Assembly: GCF_018598585.1 (NCBI RefSeq)
Contig: NZ_JAHESD010000036.1
Location: 1-55,569, forward strand
Direction: 5' to 3'
Origin: Chryseosolibacter indicum
GTDB lineage: Bacteria > Bacteroidota > Bacteroidia > Cytophagales > Cyclobacteriaceae
DNA length: 55,569 bases
In this document: in pieces, positions 26,874 to 35,943 of the stretch
Layout of the letters: every line of letters begins with the position of its first letter
Position numbering within the stretch: position 1 is the stretch's first letter
Made by a program: the position numbers and the translations under genes
The notes under the pieces: model-generated
Databases searched by the model: none
Told to the model about the DNA's origin: nothing
What the model saw: the letters and a program-made list of their open reading frames with translations, nothing else

Positions 26874-27949
26874 TGGATTCAAAAGATAAATATAAAGTTA
26901 TCGGATTGATGTCAGGGACTTCATTAGATGGTCTTGATATAGCCTTTTGCAGCTTCATTAAAAAAGAAAAAGGATGGAGTTTTAAAATTGATAAAGCTGA
27001 AACAGTTAAATATTCATCCTCCTGGATGAATAAACTTTCTCAGGCACATCAGTTGAGCGGCGAGCAATTAATCGAGCTCGACATAAGCTATGGCGAGCTC
27101 CTTGGCGCGCTTACAAAAGACTTTCTCGTAAGAAATAAATTGAAGGCCGACTTCATTGCATCTCATGGTCATACCATATTTCACCAGCCGAGAAGAAAAT
27201 TTACTTATCAGCTTGGCAATGGTAATGCAATTCATGCGATAACAAACACGCCTGTTGTTTATGATTTCCGATCGCTTGATGTAGTACTCGGAGGTGAAGG
27301 TGCTCCCCTTGTACCTGCAGGAGACGAATTCTTGTTCGATGAATATGACGTTTGTCTTAACCTGGGTGGTATCGCCAATCTTTCTACGAAGGTTAAGAAA
27401 CAACGACTTGCTTACGACATCTGTTTCACCAACATGGGACTAAACTACCTGGCGTCACTCGTCAAAAAGAGTTACGATAAGGATGGTGTCATGGCAAGTA
27501 CTGGTGAAATAAACAGTGAATTGCTAAAAAGTTTAAACAAGATCTATAACAAATTTCGCAACAAACGTCCATCCCTTGGGAGAGAAATGTTTGAGCTTCA
27601 AATCCTGCCTCTTTTAAATAATAAAAAGATTCCGTTAGAAGACAAACTCAGAACTTTTACGGAATCCGCAGCAAGGGAGATAATAGATGCAATTGTATCG
27701 CATAAGAAGAATGTGAAAGTACTATGCACAGGAGGCGGAGCTTTCAACTCATTTCTTATCTCTAGAATGCTGGAGCTGGGAGGCGATGATGTAACGCTTA
27801 TTATCCCTGAAGATGAGATTATAAAATTTAAAGAGGCACTTGTATTTGCATTCCTTGGCCTGCTGCGTATACGAGGCGAAGTTAATTGCCTGAAAAGCGT
27901 CACGGGAGCAAGCAAAGATTCAAGCGGAGGTATTTTGGCAGGTTTCTGA
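26873..27949 (+). CDS. anmK: Anhydro-N-acetylmuramic acid kinase
   Basis: AnmK phosphorylates and opens 1,6-anhydro-N-acetylmuramic acid released by lytic transglycosylases, feeding murein recycling. The 358 residues show GLMSGTSLDGLDIA near the N-terminus, ASHGHTIFHQP, NLGGIANLS, TGGGAFNSFL and the C-terminal KEALVFAFLGL segment. Its length is near the family norm. The lytic transglycosylase at 1568 would generate its substrate. The gdh gene follows 42 bases later. Confidence 0.94.
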   Translation: MDSKDKYKVIGLMSGTSLDGLDIAFCSFIKKEKGWSFKIDKAETVKYSSSWMNKLSQAHQLSGEQLIELDISYGELLGALTKDFLVRNKLKADFIASHGHTIFHQPRRKFTYQLGNGNAIHAITNTPVVYDFRSLDVVLGGEGAPLVPAGDEFLFDEYDVCLNLGGIANLSTKVKKQRLAYDICFTNMGLNYLASLVKKSYDKDGVMASTGEINSELLKSLNKIYNKFRNKRPSLGREMFELQILPLLNNKKIPLEDKLRTFTESAAREIIDAIVSHKKNVKVLCTGGGAFNSFLISRMLELGGDDVTLIIPEDEIIKFKEALVFAFLGLLRIRGEVNCLKSVTGASKDSSGGILAGF

Positions 27950-27965
27950 TAGTTCATCATCTTTG
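27934..27965 (+). promoter_or_regulatory. Candidate promoter for the amino-acid dehydrogenase gene
   Basis: catctttg at 27958-27965 matches TAnnTTTG at all fixed bases but one (C for T). A TTTG at 27934-27937 lies 20 bases upstream. The promoter would lie across the end of anmK, 26 bases before the dehydrogenase ATG. Confidence 0.4.
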
Positions 27966-27991
27966 CGCACTCATTAACCAATTACAAATCG

Positions 27992-29221
27992 ATGAAAGCG
28001 CTTTTACAGAAGTTCGAGACTAAACATCCCGAGATTGTTTTTGAATGGAAGGATACCGAAACAGAGGCAGAAGGCTGGGTTGTCATTAATTCGCTACGCG
28101 GAGGAGCTGCAGGTGGCGGCACCAGGATGCGAAAAGGACTTGACAAGCGCGAGGTAGAATCGCTCGCAAAAACAATGGAGGTGAAGTTTACAGTTTCAGG
28201 ACCACCCATTGGAGGCGCTAAATCAGGAATAAACTTTGATCCTAACGACCCAAGGAAAAAAGGTGTTTTAAAAAGATGGTATGCCGCAGTCATGCCTTTA
28301 TTAAAATATTACTACGGTACTGGTGGGGATTTGAACGTTGATGAAATTCATGAAGTAATTCCCATAACTGAAGAAACCGGTATATGGCATCCTCAGGAAG
28401 GTGTATTTACAGGCCATTACAAACCTTCCGAAGCACAAAAGGTAAATCGTATCGGTCAGCTAAGACAAGGTGTTGTTAAAGTTATTGAAGATGAAACTTT
28501 CTCTCCATCATTAAAGAAAAAGTACACTGTAGCTGACATGTGTACGGGATACGGCGTAGCACAAGCGGTTAAACATTATTATGAATTATGGGGCGGAGAG
28601 CTAAAAGGCAAGCGAGCTGTTGTGCAGGGCTGGGGTAACGTAGGTGCTGCAGCAGGGTTTTATCTCGCACAGCTGGGAGTAAAAATTGTAGGTATTGTAA
28701 GTCACGAAGGCGGTCTTATCAATCAAAAAGGCTTCTCCTTCGAAGAAATACGACAGCTTGTTGTAAACAGAAATGGTAACAAACTCATATCTGCTGACAT
28801 TCTTCCTTTTGAAATAGTCAACCAAAAAGTATGGGATCTGGAATTTGAAATCTTTATTCCTGCGGCTGCCTCAAGACTAATTACAAAAGAACAGGTTGAC
28901 AAGATGATTGCATCAAAAGTTGAAGTCTTTTCCTGTGGCGCCAATGTTCCTTTTGCCGATCCTGAAATATTTTTTGGCCCTACAGGGCTATATGCAGATG
29001 AGAAATTCTCGGTAATTCCTGACTTCATTGCCAATTGCGGAATGGCAAGGGTATTTGCCTATTTTATGGAGAACCAGGTAAACATGGACGATGAATCTAT
29101 CTTCAGTGATATATCACAAACGATAAAAAGTGCGCTAATAAAAACACATTCGCTAAACCAAAAGAAGACAGGAATAGCACAAGCTTCTTTTGAAATTGCA
29201 CTTAAACAACTTGTAAAATAA
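27992..29221 (+). CDS. Glu/Leu/Phe/Val-type amino-acid dehydrogenase
   Basis: A 409-residue NAD(P)-dependent oxidative deaminase in the glutamate dehydrogenase superfamily. The dimerisation domain includes GGGTRMRKG and VSGPPIGGAKSGI, with substrate-binding K65 and catalytic K77; GTGGDLNVDE supplies the conserved aspartate D113. The Rossmann domain carries VVQGWGNVG (213-218 glycine motif). The C-terminal FIANCGMARVFAY segment is typical of the Bacteroidota subgroup. I do not assign gdhA because specificity for glutamate over branched-chain amino acids cannot be read from the sequence. Confidence 0.88.
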   Translation: MKALLQKFETKHPEIVFEWKDTETEAEGWVVINSLRGGAAGGGTRMRKGLDKREVESLAKTMEVKFTVSGPPIGGAKSGINFDPNDPRKKGVLKRWYAAVMPLLKYYYGTGGDLNVDEIHEVIPITEETGIWHPQEGVFTGHYKPSEAQKVNRIGQLRQGVVKVIEDETFSPSLKKKYTVADMCTGYGVAQAVKHYYELWGGELKGKRAVVQGWGNVGAAAGFYLAQLGVKIVGIVSHEGGLINQKGFSFEEIRQLVVNRNGNKLISADILPFEIVNQKVWDLEFEIFIPAAASRLITKEQVDKMIASKVEVFSCGANVPFADPEIFFGPTGLYADEKFSVIPDFIANCGMARVFAYFMENQVNMDDESIFSDISQTIKSALIKTHSLNQKKTGIAQASFEIALKQLVK

Positions 29222-29228
29222 TTCTATC

Positions 29229-29263
29229 AAAGAGATTGGCTCGATTATGCTGCCAATCTCTTT
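29229..29263. terminator. Bidirectional intrinsic terminator
   Basis: A perfect 12-base stem (29229-29240 with 29252-29263) and an 11-base loop, between the convergent dehydrogenase and nhaD genes. T-rich flank on the + side. Confidence 0.75.
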
Positions 29264-29268
29264 CTTCT

Positions 29269-30648
29269 TCATAAATACTGGTGAAGGAGTACATACAAAC
29301 CTGCACCACCAGCATATCCCAGAAGTGCCAACAGACTTATTTTTCTGACATACCATATAAAGTCGATCTTCTCCATACCCATGGCAGCTACACCCGCAGC
29401 AGAACCAATGATCAAAATACTGCCCCCTGTTCCGGCACAATAAGCGAGGTATTCCCAAATGAAGTGGTCGGTAGGATAGGTTTCTAACGAATACATTCCC
29501 ATACTTGCAGCTACCAAAGGTACATTATCCACTATGGCTGATAGAATACCAATCAAGGCAATAATGATTGTTTGATTTCCGATACTCTCAGCGAGATATT
29601 CTGAAAAACGTTGAAGTACCAACATCGATTCAAGTGCACTAACAGCCAGCAGAATACCCAGGAAGAATAAAACACTCGGCACATCTATCCTTGAAAGGGC
29701 TCCCGCTGCAGTATATTTTTTTCTTGATACTTCATCCAGCTTCGGATGTATTAATTCCGAAACAACCCACATAATACCAAGACCTGCCATCATTCCGATG
29801 TAGGGGGGAAGATGTGTTATAACTTTAAAAACAGGTACACCAAGCATAAGTCCGATACCTAAAATTAACATCAGTTTTCCTCCCCCTACTACCACCTCAC
29901 TTTTCTGTGAACGCTCTTCAACTACCTGAGCAGAATTATTTTTCATTGTTAGCGAAAGGTATAAGAGAGGAAGAAGCAGTGTAACCATACTTGGCAACAG
30001 CAATCCCTTCATAATGTTAAACGTCGATACCTGGCCTCCAATCCACAGCATTGTGGTGGTAACGTCACCCATGGGAGTCCATGCCCCACCTGCATTTGCA
30101 GCTATTATAATCATCCCTATGAAAAGCAGTCTTCTTTCACGATCAGTAACGAGTTTCCTGACTAAGGAAACCATGACAATAGTTGTTGTGAGGTTATCTA
30201 AAACACCTGATAGAAAAAAAGAAACCCAGCAAACAATCCAGAGAAGGACCTTGGGATTTTTAGTTTTTATCTTTTCCGTTATAAAACGAAAGCCGTGGTG
30301 TGCATCGATCAATTCAACAATCGTCATTGCACCTAACAAAAAGAATAGTATCTCTGATATTGATCCCAGGTGGTGGGATAACTCATGCGAGACAAAATGA
30401 TTAAAGACTTCTGACTGAGAATAAGTTTCAACTTTCTCCGTGCCTGCTTCATCTTTTAAAAGTGAAACAAACTCCTTAAAATGTTTACTCAGAAGGAGGT
30501 TTTCAGTTGGCGATGAGATGACAAACAAGGTCCAGCAAAGAACACCCGTAAGAAGCGCCGTTGCTGTTTTATTGATTTTTATAGAATGCTCTAAGGCTAT
30601 AAGAACATAGCCTATAACAAATACCGCAATGATTATAAATTCCATCAC
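29269..30648 (-). CDS. nhaD: NhaD-type sodium:proton antiporter
   Basis: An inner-membrane protein of 459 residues with about a dozen hydrophobic helices, matching the NhaD branch of the ion-transporter superfamily. Typical segments are FLLGAMTIVELIDAHHGF, SGVLDNLTTTIVMVSL, NAGGAWTPMGDVTTTMLW and the second-half DNVPLVAASMG. The two NxxTT or DNxP-like helix breaks are the expected ion site. It exchanges Na+ or Li+ for protons and so serves pH and salt homeostasis. It sits alone between two terminators. Confidence 0.9.
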   Translation of the reverse strand: MMEFIIIAVFVIGYVLIALEHSIKINKTATALLTGVLCWTLFVISSPTENLLLSKHFKEFVSLLKDEAGTEKVETYSQSEVFNHFVSHELSHHLGSISEILFFLLGAMTIVELIDAHHGFRFITEKIKTKNPKVLLWIVCWVSFFLSGVLDNLTTTIVMVSLVRKLVTDRERRLLFIGMIIIAANAGGAWTPMGDVTTTMLWIGGQVSTFNIMKGLLLPSMVTLLLPLLYLSLTMKNNSAQVVEERSQKSEVVVGGGKLMLILGIGLMLGVPVFKVITHLPPYIGMMAGLGIMWVVSELIHPKLDEVSRKKYTAAGALSRIDVPSVLFFLGILLAVSALESMLVLQRFSEYLAESIGNQTIIIALIGILSAIVDNVPLVAASMGMYSLETYPTDHFIWEYLAYCAGTGGSILIIGSAAGVAAMGMEKIDFIWYVRKISLLALLGYAGGAGLYVLLHQYL

Positions 30649-30678
30649 GGCAAATTATAAACCAGAAGGCAAGAATCA

Positions 30679-30710
30679 AGGAGTAAATGTCAAAGAATAC
30701 ATTTACTCCT
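30679..30710 (-). terminator. Intrinsic terminator after aspartate kinase
   Basis: A perfect 12-base stem (30679-30690 with 30699-30710), 8-base loop, 10 bases past the kinase stop. The minus-strand tail is moderately T-rich. Confidence 0.65.
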
Positions 30711-30719
30711 GATAATAGC

Positions 30720-32042
30720 TTACTTTAAGCCGAACAACCCTTCATTGAGAACGTTAAGGGCTTTCTCCTTGTATTGTTTATCGATCAATATAGAAACGTT
30801 ATTAGCACTTCCACCACAAGACACCATGCGGATAGGAACTTCAGTGAGAGAAGTAAATACTTTTTCAAGAACACCTTTCTGATTCATGATCTTATTTCCA
30901 ACAATGCAAATGATAGTCTGATCTTTATCCACTTCAATTGATCCAAACTTTTTAAGCTCAGTTTCAATGGCAGGAAGATTTGCGTTGTTATCAATAGTGA
31001 GGGAAACTGCCACTTCAGACGTTGTTATCATGTCGATCGGCGTCTTATAGCTCTCGAATATTTCGAACACCCTACGAAGAAAACCATAAGCCATCAGCAT
31101 TCTTGACGATTTAATATTAATTGCTGTAATACCGTCTTTTGCAGCAATAGCTTTAAAAGTACCTTCTGACCCTTTTTCAGTTATGATAGTGCCAAAAGCC
31201 TTTTCATCCATTGTATTCTTCAAGCGCACAGGCACGTTGTATTTCTGCGCCGGAACAATAGTTGATGGGTGAAGAATTTTAGCGCCAAAGTATGCCAATT
31301 CAGAAGCTTCGTCAAAAGTAAGTTCCGAGATTGGTACTGTCTTCTTAACAATACGCGGATCATTATTATGCATACCATCAATGTCCGTCCAGATCTGGAC
31401 TTCTTCAGCTTGTATGGCAGCACCAATGAGCGATGCAGTATAGTCACTGCCTCCTCGTTTTAAATTATCAATTTCATTTTTATGATTTCTACAGATATAA
31501 CCTTGGGTTATAACGATGTCTATATTTAGCAACGACGCAACAAGTGGCTTTAATCGTTTTGAAATCTTCTCAAGTTCCGGCTCTTCATTTTCATCTATTG
31601 ACATGAAGTGAAGGGCAGGTAACAGACGTGAAGATATTTTTCGCTCCTGAAGATGTTGGTAGAAGAGTTCAGTTGAAATTAACTCTCCTTGAGCAAGAAG
31701 TTCGCGGTAGCTTTTATTATCGAACTGGCCTGCAGCCAATAAACGGATCAATATAAAATATCGGCTTACTATCTCCTGACCAATAGCCTTAAAAGCTTCG
31801 CTTTCAAAAAGCTCATTAATAAAGTTATGGTAATGCTTTTCAAGTGCTGTTATTTCTTCCTCAGCCTTTGCTCCTTGTCCAACTGTAAGGTTATCACCTA
31901 TTGATACCAAAGCATTGGTTGTTCCCGACAAGGCCGATAGCACAACAATCTTTTTACCTGGTGTAGCTGTTACCAGGTTTGCTATCTTTTTCATTCTTTC
32001 GGGCTTGCCGACGGAAGTACCGCCAAATTTTAATACCAGCAT
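30720..32042 (-). CDS. Aspartate kinase (monofunctional, ACT domains)
   Basis: Phosphorylates aspartate at the start of lysine, threonine and methionine synthesis. The 440 residues include the kinase opening VLKFGGTSVG, the RGGSDYTASLIGAA segment, WTDIDGMHNNDPR and a C-terminal pair of ACT domains (about 300-440) for feedback control. No homoserine dehydrogenase domain follows, so this is a monofunctional isoform; Bacteroidota often carry a fused ThrA elsewhere. Which amino acid inhibits it is not evident. It is flanked by a terminator downstream and a candidate promoter upstream, which suggests a single-gene transcript. Confidence 0.92.
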   Translation of the reverse strand: MLVLKFGGTSVGKPERMKKIANLVTATPGKKIVVLSALSGTTNALVSIGDNLTVGQGAKAEEEITALEKHYHNFINELFESEAFKAIGQEIVSRYFILIRLLAAGQFDNKSYRELLAQGELISTELFYQHLQERKISSRLLPALHFMSIDENEEPELEKISKRLKPLVASLLNIDIVITQGYICRNHKNEIDNLKRGGSDYTASLIGAAIQAEEVQIWTDIDGMHNNDPRIVKKTVPISELTFDEASELAYFGAKILHPSTIVPAQKYNVPVRLKNTMDEKAFGTIITEKGSEGTFKAIAAKDGITAINIKSSRMLMAYGFLRRVFEIFESYKTPIDMITTSEVAVSLTIDNNANLPAIETELKKFGSIEVDKDQTIICIVGNKIMNQKGVLEKVFTSLTEVPIRMVSCGGSANNVSILIDKQYKEKALNVLNEGLFGLK

Positions 32043-32068
32043 ATTATTTTTAATTTTTAAAAAGCTGG

Positions 32069-32076
32069 CAAATTTA
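32069..32076 (-). promoter_or_regulatory. Candidate -7 box for aspartate kinase
   Basis: On the minus strand this reads TAAATTTG, matching TAnnTTTG, 26 bases before the ATG. No TTTG at -33. Confidence 0.35.
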
Positions 32077-32132
32077 CTTATCTGAATGTAATTATTTAGA
32101 AGAATGAAAAGATGTTTTTTTACTAGACAAAC

Positions 32133-32177
32133 AAGTGTTCAGTTGCTTACTAGCTCCTCGTCAACAACTGAACACTT
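32133..32177 (-). terminator. Long-stem hairpin after the TIM-barrel lipoprotein gene
   Basis: A perfect 13-base stem (32133-32145 with 32165-32177) and a 19-base loop, 10 bases past the stop. The T-run is weak (gtttgtct), so termination is likely but not certain. Confidence 0.55.
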
Positions 32178-32187
32178 AATGATTTTA

Positions 32188-33189
32188 TTATGCTATTTGC
32201 ATCCCTACCCTTTCAAGCAATGCCTTTGTAGCACGGATTCCTTCTACCTCAGAAAGCTTACTTCCTTCGTATTCTATGCCTACATAGCCATTAAATCCGG
32301 CGCTTTTTACAATATTTAACATCTTGTTATAGTCTGTTTCTGTACAATTGCCCTGCTCATCAAAATCATGAGTTTTCGCACTTACACCTTTTGCGAATGG
32401 CATCATTTCTTCTACCCCTTTATAGCGGTCATATTCTTCAACACACGCAGACTGCCACATATCGCCTTTCTCACGTCTGATACAGAAATTACCAAAGTCA
32501 GGAAGCGTGCCGCAGTTATCTTTACCTACACCCTTCATAACTCCTGCCAACCATTGACCATTTGAAGAATATCCTCCATGGTTTTCTACGATAATACCGA
32601 TGTTTACTTTTTCAGCATATTCGCTCAGCTTGCTCAACCCATCAATGGCCGCTTTTGAAACTTCTTCTGCTGTACCTATTCCGAAGGCATTCACACGAAT
32701 AGAATGACAACCTAAAAACTTGGCAGCATCCACCCACTTGTAATGATTCTCAACAGTTTTTTGTCTCTTCTTAGCATCCAGGTCTGCCAGTTCTCCTTCA
32801 CCATCACACATAATCAATACACTGGTGACGCCATTGTCATCACAGCGTTTCTTCAACTCCGCCAGGTACTTTTCATCTTTTGCCTTATCCTTAAAGAACT
32901 GATTTACATATTCGACATTGGTAATTCCAAATTCATTCTTTGCCTTTACAGGGAAATCAAGATTATCAAATTCTTTAGCAAATAACGCTTTATGTAACGA
33001 CCACTGAGCAAGTGAAATCTTAAAGAAAAGCTCCTTTGATTTTCCGGCTTCAGCAGAAGAAGCTGTGGCAGTAGAATCTTGCGTATTTTCAGATGAAGAT
33101 TTGCCGTTGCAAGACGATAACATTCCTGATCCTAATGAAGCAGTGAGTGTTACAAGGCCTAATGAGCGGAGAAATTCAGTGCGATTCAT
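32188..33189 (-). CDS. Sugar phosphate isomerase/epimerase-like lipoprotein (AP endonuclease 2 fold)
   Basis: A 333-residue TIM-barrel protein of the xylose-isomerase-like family, recognisable from [12 protein letters not shown], the [16 protein letters not shown] strand, [12 protein letters not shown] (metal-ligand glutamate), GTLPDFGNF and the terminal GYVGIEYEG with its glutamate. Unlike cytoplasmic members it has an export signal with lipobox LSSC (C27), preceded by a polar N-terminus, and then a Ser/Thr-rich linker (about 30-50). It is probably an envelope-anchored sugar epimerase or isomerase. The substrate is unknown. It stands alone between two terminator-like hairpins. Confidence 0.82.
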   Translation of the reverse strand: MNRTEFLRSLGLVTLTASLGSGMLSSCNGKSSSENTQDSTATASSAEAGKSKELFFKISLAQWSLHKALFAKEFDNLDFPVKAKNEFGITNVEYVNQFFKDKAKDEKYLAELKKRCDDNGVTSVLIMCDGEGELADLDAKKRQKTVENHYKWVDAAKFLGCHSIRVNAFGIGTAEEVSKAAIDGLSKLSEYAEKVNIGIIVENHGGYSSNGQWLAGVMKGVGKDNCGTLPDFGNFCIRREKGDMWQSACVEEYDRYKGVEEMMPFAKGVSAKTHDFDEQGNCTETDYNKMLNIVKSAGFNGYVGIEYEGSKLSEVEGIRATKALLERVGMQIA

Positions 33190-33303
33190 AGTTTGAGTTT
33201 GAGTTTGTTAAGTATAAAAGAAATGTAGCTATTTTTTTAACAAACTACGCAAGCGATTGCTTAACAGAGGTTTTTGGAGATGAAGAGAGGTATGTGCACA
33301 AAA

Positions 33304-33327
33304 AAGCCCCGGTTTCCCGAGGCTTTC
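33304..33327 (-). terminator. Intrinsic terminator after dnaK
   Basis: A 10-base stem (33304-33313 with 33318-33327) with one G-U pair on the minus strand, a GAAA tetraloop and a run of six T. Lies 23 bases past the dnaK stop. Confidence 0.88.
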
Positions 33328-33350
33328 TCAAAATACTATTTTAAATAAAA

Positions 33351-35279
33351 TTACTTCTTATTGTCATTCACTTCTTCGTACTCAACGTCTGACACATCGT
33401 TGCTTGCTGAAGCACTTCCGTTTCCAGCTCCTCCTGCTGCGCCAGCACCTGGTGCACCACCTGGTTGCCCGCCAGTAGCCTGGTACATTTCAGTTGCAGC
33501 TGCTTGCCATGCAGAATTGAGCGCATTCATAGCAATATCAATAGCGCCGATGTCCTGATTCTTATGCGCATCTCGCAGTTTGTCGAGCGCATTGTTGATC
33601 GCTGATTTATTGCCTTCAGAAAGCTTATCACCATACTCCTTCATCTGCTTTTCTGTCTGGAATATGAGCGAGTCAGCCTGGTTGATCTTCTCGATCTGTT
33701 CTTTCTGCTTTTTATCCGCTTCTGCATTAGCCTGAGCTTCCTCCTTCATCTTTTGGATTTCAGCATCTGTCAAACCTGAAGAAGCTTCAATTCTGATCTT
33801 CTGCTCTTTTCCGGTTCCCTTATCTTTTGCAGATACGTGAAGGATACCGTTAGCATCGATGTCGAATGTTACTTCGATTTGAGGGATACCACGTGGTGCT
33901 GGTGGAATTCCATCAAGATGGAATCTTCCAATGGTTCTGTTGTCTTTTGCCATTGGTCTTTCACCTTGAAGCACGTGTATCTCTACCGATGGCTGGTTGT
34001 CTGCAGCTGTAGAGAAGGTTTCAGACTTCTTTGAAGGTATGGTAGTGTTCGATTCAATTAGCTTGGTAAATACACCACCTAATGTTTCAATACCTAATGA
34101 AAGCGGAGTAACGTCTAGTAACAATACATCTTTTACTTCACCGGTTAACACACCACCTTGTATAGCAGCCCCTACAGCAACAACCTCATCAGGGTTTACA
34201 CCTTTTGAAGGTTTTTTACCAAAGAACTTCTCTACTTCTTCCTGTATACGAGGTATACGAGTAGATCCTCCTACAAGAATTACTTCATCAATCTCTGATA
34301 CAGACACGCCTGCATCTTCAACCGCTTTGCGGCAAGGTTCAAGTGTTCTGCGTACAAGATCGTCAACTAATTGCTCGAACTTAGCACGTGTTAATTTCTT
34401 CACAAGGTGTTTAGGTACACCATCTACCGATGTAATGTAAGGAAGGTTAACTTCAGTTTCCTGAGAGCTTGAAAGCTCGATCTTCGCTTTTTCAGAAGCT
34501 TCTTTTAAACGTTGAAGTGCCATAGGATCTTTACGAAGATCTACGTTCTCTTCACGCTTAAACTCGTCAGCTAACCAGTTCATGATACGTTGGTCAAAGT
34601 CGTCACCCCCTAAGTGTACATCACCATTAGTAGATTTTACTTCAAACACACCATCACCAAGTTCAAGTACAGAGATATCGAATGTACCACCACCAAGGTC
34701 GTACACTGCGATTTTCATATCTTTATTTTTCTTATCCAAACCATAAGCCAACGCTGCAGCTGTAGGTTCGTTAATGATTCTTTTTACATCAAGACCTGCA
34801 ATCTGGCCGGCTTCTTTTGTAGCCTGGCGTTCAGCATCATTAAAGTAAGCAGGCACTGTAATAACAGCTTCTGATATAGTAGTTCCAAGATAATCTTCGG
34901 CAGTGCTCTTCATTTTTTGAAGAATCATAGCAGAGATTTCCTGCGGGGTATACAAACGGTCACCAATTCTTACACGAACAGTATCATTATTTCCACGTTC
35001 TACCTGATAAGAGACCATTTTCATTTCACCGTTAACGTCATCATACTTCTTACCCATGAAGCGTTTGATAGACATTACAGTATTTTTAGGATTGGTTATA
35101 GACTGGCGTTTTGCAGGATCTCCCACTTTACGCTCTCCTTTTCCATCATCCAAAAAGCCGACAATTGAAGGGGTTGTCCTTCTTCCTTCGCTGTTTGCAA
35201 TAACTACAGGTTCGTTACCCTCCATTACTGCCACACAGGAGTTAGTAGTACCCAAGTCGATTCCAATAATTTTTCCCAT
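33351..35279 (-). CDS. dnaK: Molecular chaperone DnaK (Hsp70)
   Basis: DnaK folds and protects proteins through ATP-driven cycles with DnaJ and GrpE. From the ATG at 35279 the protein has 642 residues and starts [20 protein letters not shown]. An upstream start at 35366 would add 29 residues that no Hsp70 carries, so I reject it. The nucleotide-binding domain shows [15 protein letters not shown] and [11 protein letters not shown]; the substrate-binding domain begins near [14 protein letters not shown]; the tail is glycine-rich and ends in an acidic [13 protein letters not shown]. dnaJ and grpE lie 15 kb away. A candidate heat-shock element lies upstream at 35372-35384. Confidence 0.97.
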   Translation of the reverse strand: MGKIIGIDLGTTNSCVAVMEGNEPVVIANSEGRRTTPSIVGFLDDGKGERKVGDPAKRQSITNPKNTVMSIKRFMGKKYDDVNGEMKMVSYQVERGNNDTVRVRIGDRLYTPQEISAMILQKMKSTAEDYLGTTISEAVITVPAYFNDAERQATKEAGQIAGLDVKRIINEPTAAALAYGLDKKNKDMKIAVYDLGGGTFDISVLELGDGVFEVKSTNGDVHLGGDDFDQRIMNWLADEFKREENVDLRKDPMALQRLKEASEKAKIELSSSQETEVNLPYITSVDGVPKHLVKKLTRAKFEQLVDDLVRRTLEPCRKAVEDAGVSVSEIDEVILVGGSTRIPRIQEEVEKFFGKKPSKGVNPDEVVAVGAAIQGGVLTGEVKDVLLLDVTPLSLGIETLGGVFTKLIESNTTIPSKKSETFSTAADNQPSVEIHVLQGERPMAKDNRTIGRFHLDGIPPAPRGIPQIEVTFDIDANGILHVSAKDKGTGKEQKIRIEASSGLTDAEIQKMKEEAQANAEADKKQKEQIEKINQADSLIFQTEKQMKEYGDKLSEGNKSAINNALDKLRDAHKNQDIGAIDIAMNALNSAWQAAATEMYQATGGQPGGAPGAGAAGGAGNGSASASNDVSDVEYEEVNDNKK

Positions 35280-35371
35280 GATATTTTTAAGGTTTACAAG
35301 TTCAACACTAAGACAATGAGTACCTGCCTTTGAACAATGGTTGTGCCAGCATGGTTTTACTGACATTAAGG

Positions 35372-35384
35372 TGACACATTGGCA
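35372..35384 (-). promoter_or_regulatory. Candidate heat-shock element upstream of dnaK
   Basis: On the minus strand this reads TGCCAatgTGTCA, two TGNCA half-sites in direct orientation spaced by 3, followed by C. A similar element lies upstream of grpE at 50976-50988. No CIRCE repeat and no sigma-32 type promoter is visible in either region. The role is inferred only from the shared position and sequence. Confidence 0.35.
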
Positions 35385-35542
35385 GAAAAAGGTGAAAACA
35401 GCGTTAAATAGAGGCCTGGACTCTAAAAAATGTCACAACCTAATCTTTTTGATGACGGCCAGTCAGATTAGTTTCCCCTTCGAACCCGAATTCCCTTGAA
35501 CTACAATTCCGATTTAATAGTGGAAGCGTCGTGAGTACGGGG

Positions 35543-35685
35543 CGAATACATAGCAAATACATCGAAGAAACAATGTAAATAAGGCGTAGACACGGCGTAG
35601 GATCGAGAAAAGGGCCTTTTATCGATCCTACATCGAACGTACATCGAACCTACGACGTATGTAAGATGTATTTCCAATGTATTCA
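35543..35685. repeat. 13-unit array of 11-base words forming a large dyad
   Basis: This is the core of a 664-base gap (35280-35943) between dnaK and a small lipoprotein gene. Cut from 35543 in steps of 11, neighbouring words resemble each other: 35631-35641 and 35642-35652 differ at one base (catcgaacgta, catcgaaccta); 35543 and 35554 units agree at 9 of 11. The whole block is also a dyad centred on 35614: 35597-35631 is a near-perfect 35-base palindrome and 35544-35563 pairs with 35665-35684 at 18 of 20. I see no credible coding frame in the gap. Besides this block it holds the dnaK upstream element, a 7-base inverted repeat near 35440-35470, and a promoter at 35922. Confidence 0.75.
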
Positions 35686-35921
35686 GACCGATATTACGCC
35701 GTTATCAAGTTTATTCAAAGGGTTTCTTTCCGTCTGTAACCGATTGCCAGTAAGTAGCATTACTGACAACTTTTTTGTTTTATAGAAATGAGATAATGGA
35801 TAAAAGTGCCTCGCGCATAGAGCAACATCAAAAAATAACGGATAGAGACCACATCCACTACTGAGATAAAGCAAATTACAAGAAGATGTTACATCATTTA
35901 TCGGCACGATACGATCAGTGG

Positions 35922-35929
35922 TATCTTTG
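35922..35929 (+). promoter_or_regulatory. -7 box for the small basic lipoprotein gene
   Basis: tatctttg is an exact TAnnTTTG match with a TTTA (one base off TTTG) 21 bases upstream. The ATG follows 14 bases later, so the leader would be very short. Confidence 0.45.
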
Positions 35930-35943
35930 ATAAAATTCAGGAG

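Noticed and set aside
35280-35366. 29-residue N-terminal extension of DnaK (ATG at 35366)
   Set aside because: Hsp70 starts at [10 protein letters not shown]; the extension is Cys/His-rich and absent from the family. The ATG at 35279 is right.
35465-35500. ttcgaaccc segment that resembles a tRNA T-arm
   Set aside because: The bases around it cannot form a T-stem, and no anticodon or acceptor stem is present nearby on either strand.
35683-35907. 74-codon open frame on the minus strand between dnaK and the small lipoprotein gene
   Set aside because: Composition is unlike a protein (Cys, Leu, Tyr-rich runs), it overlaps the edge of the repeat array and the upstream region of the next gene, and it has no start context or homologue I recognise.
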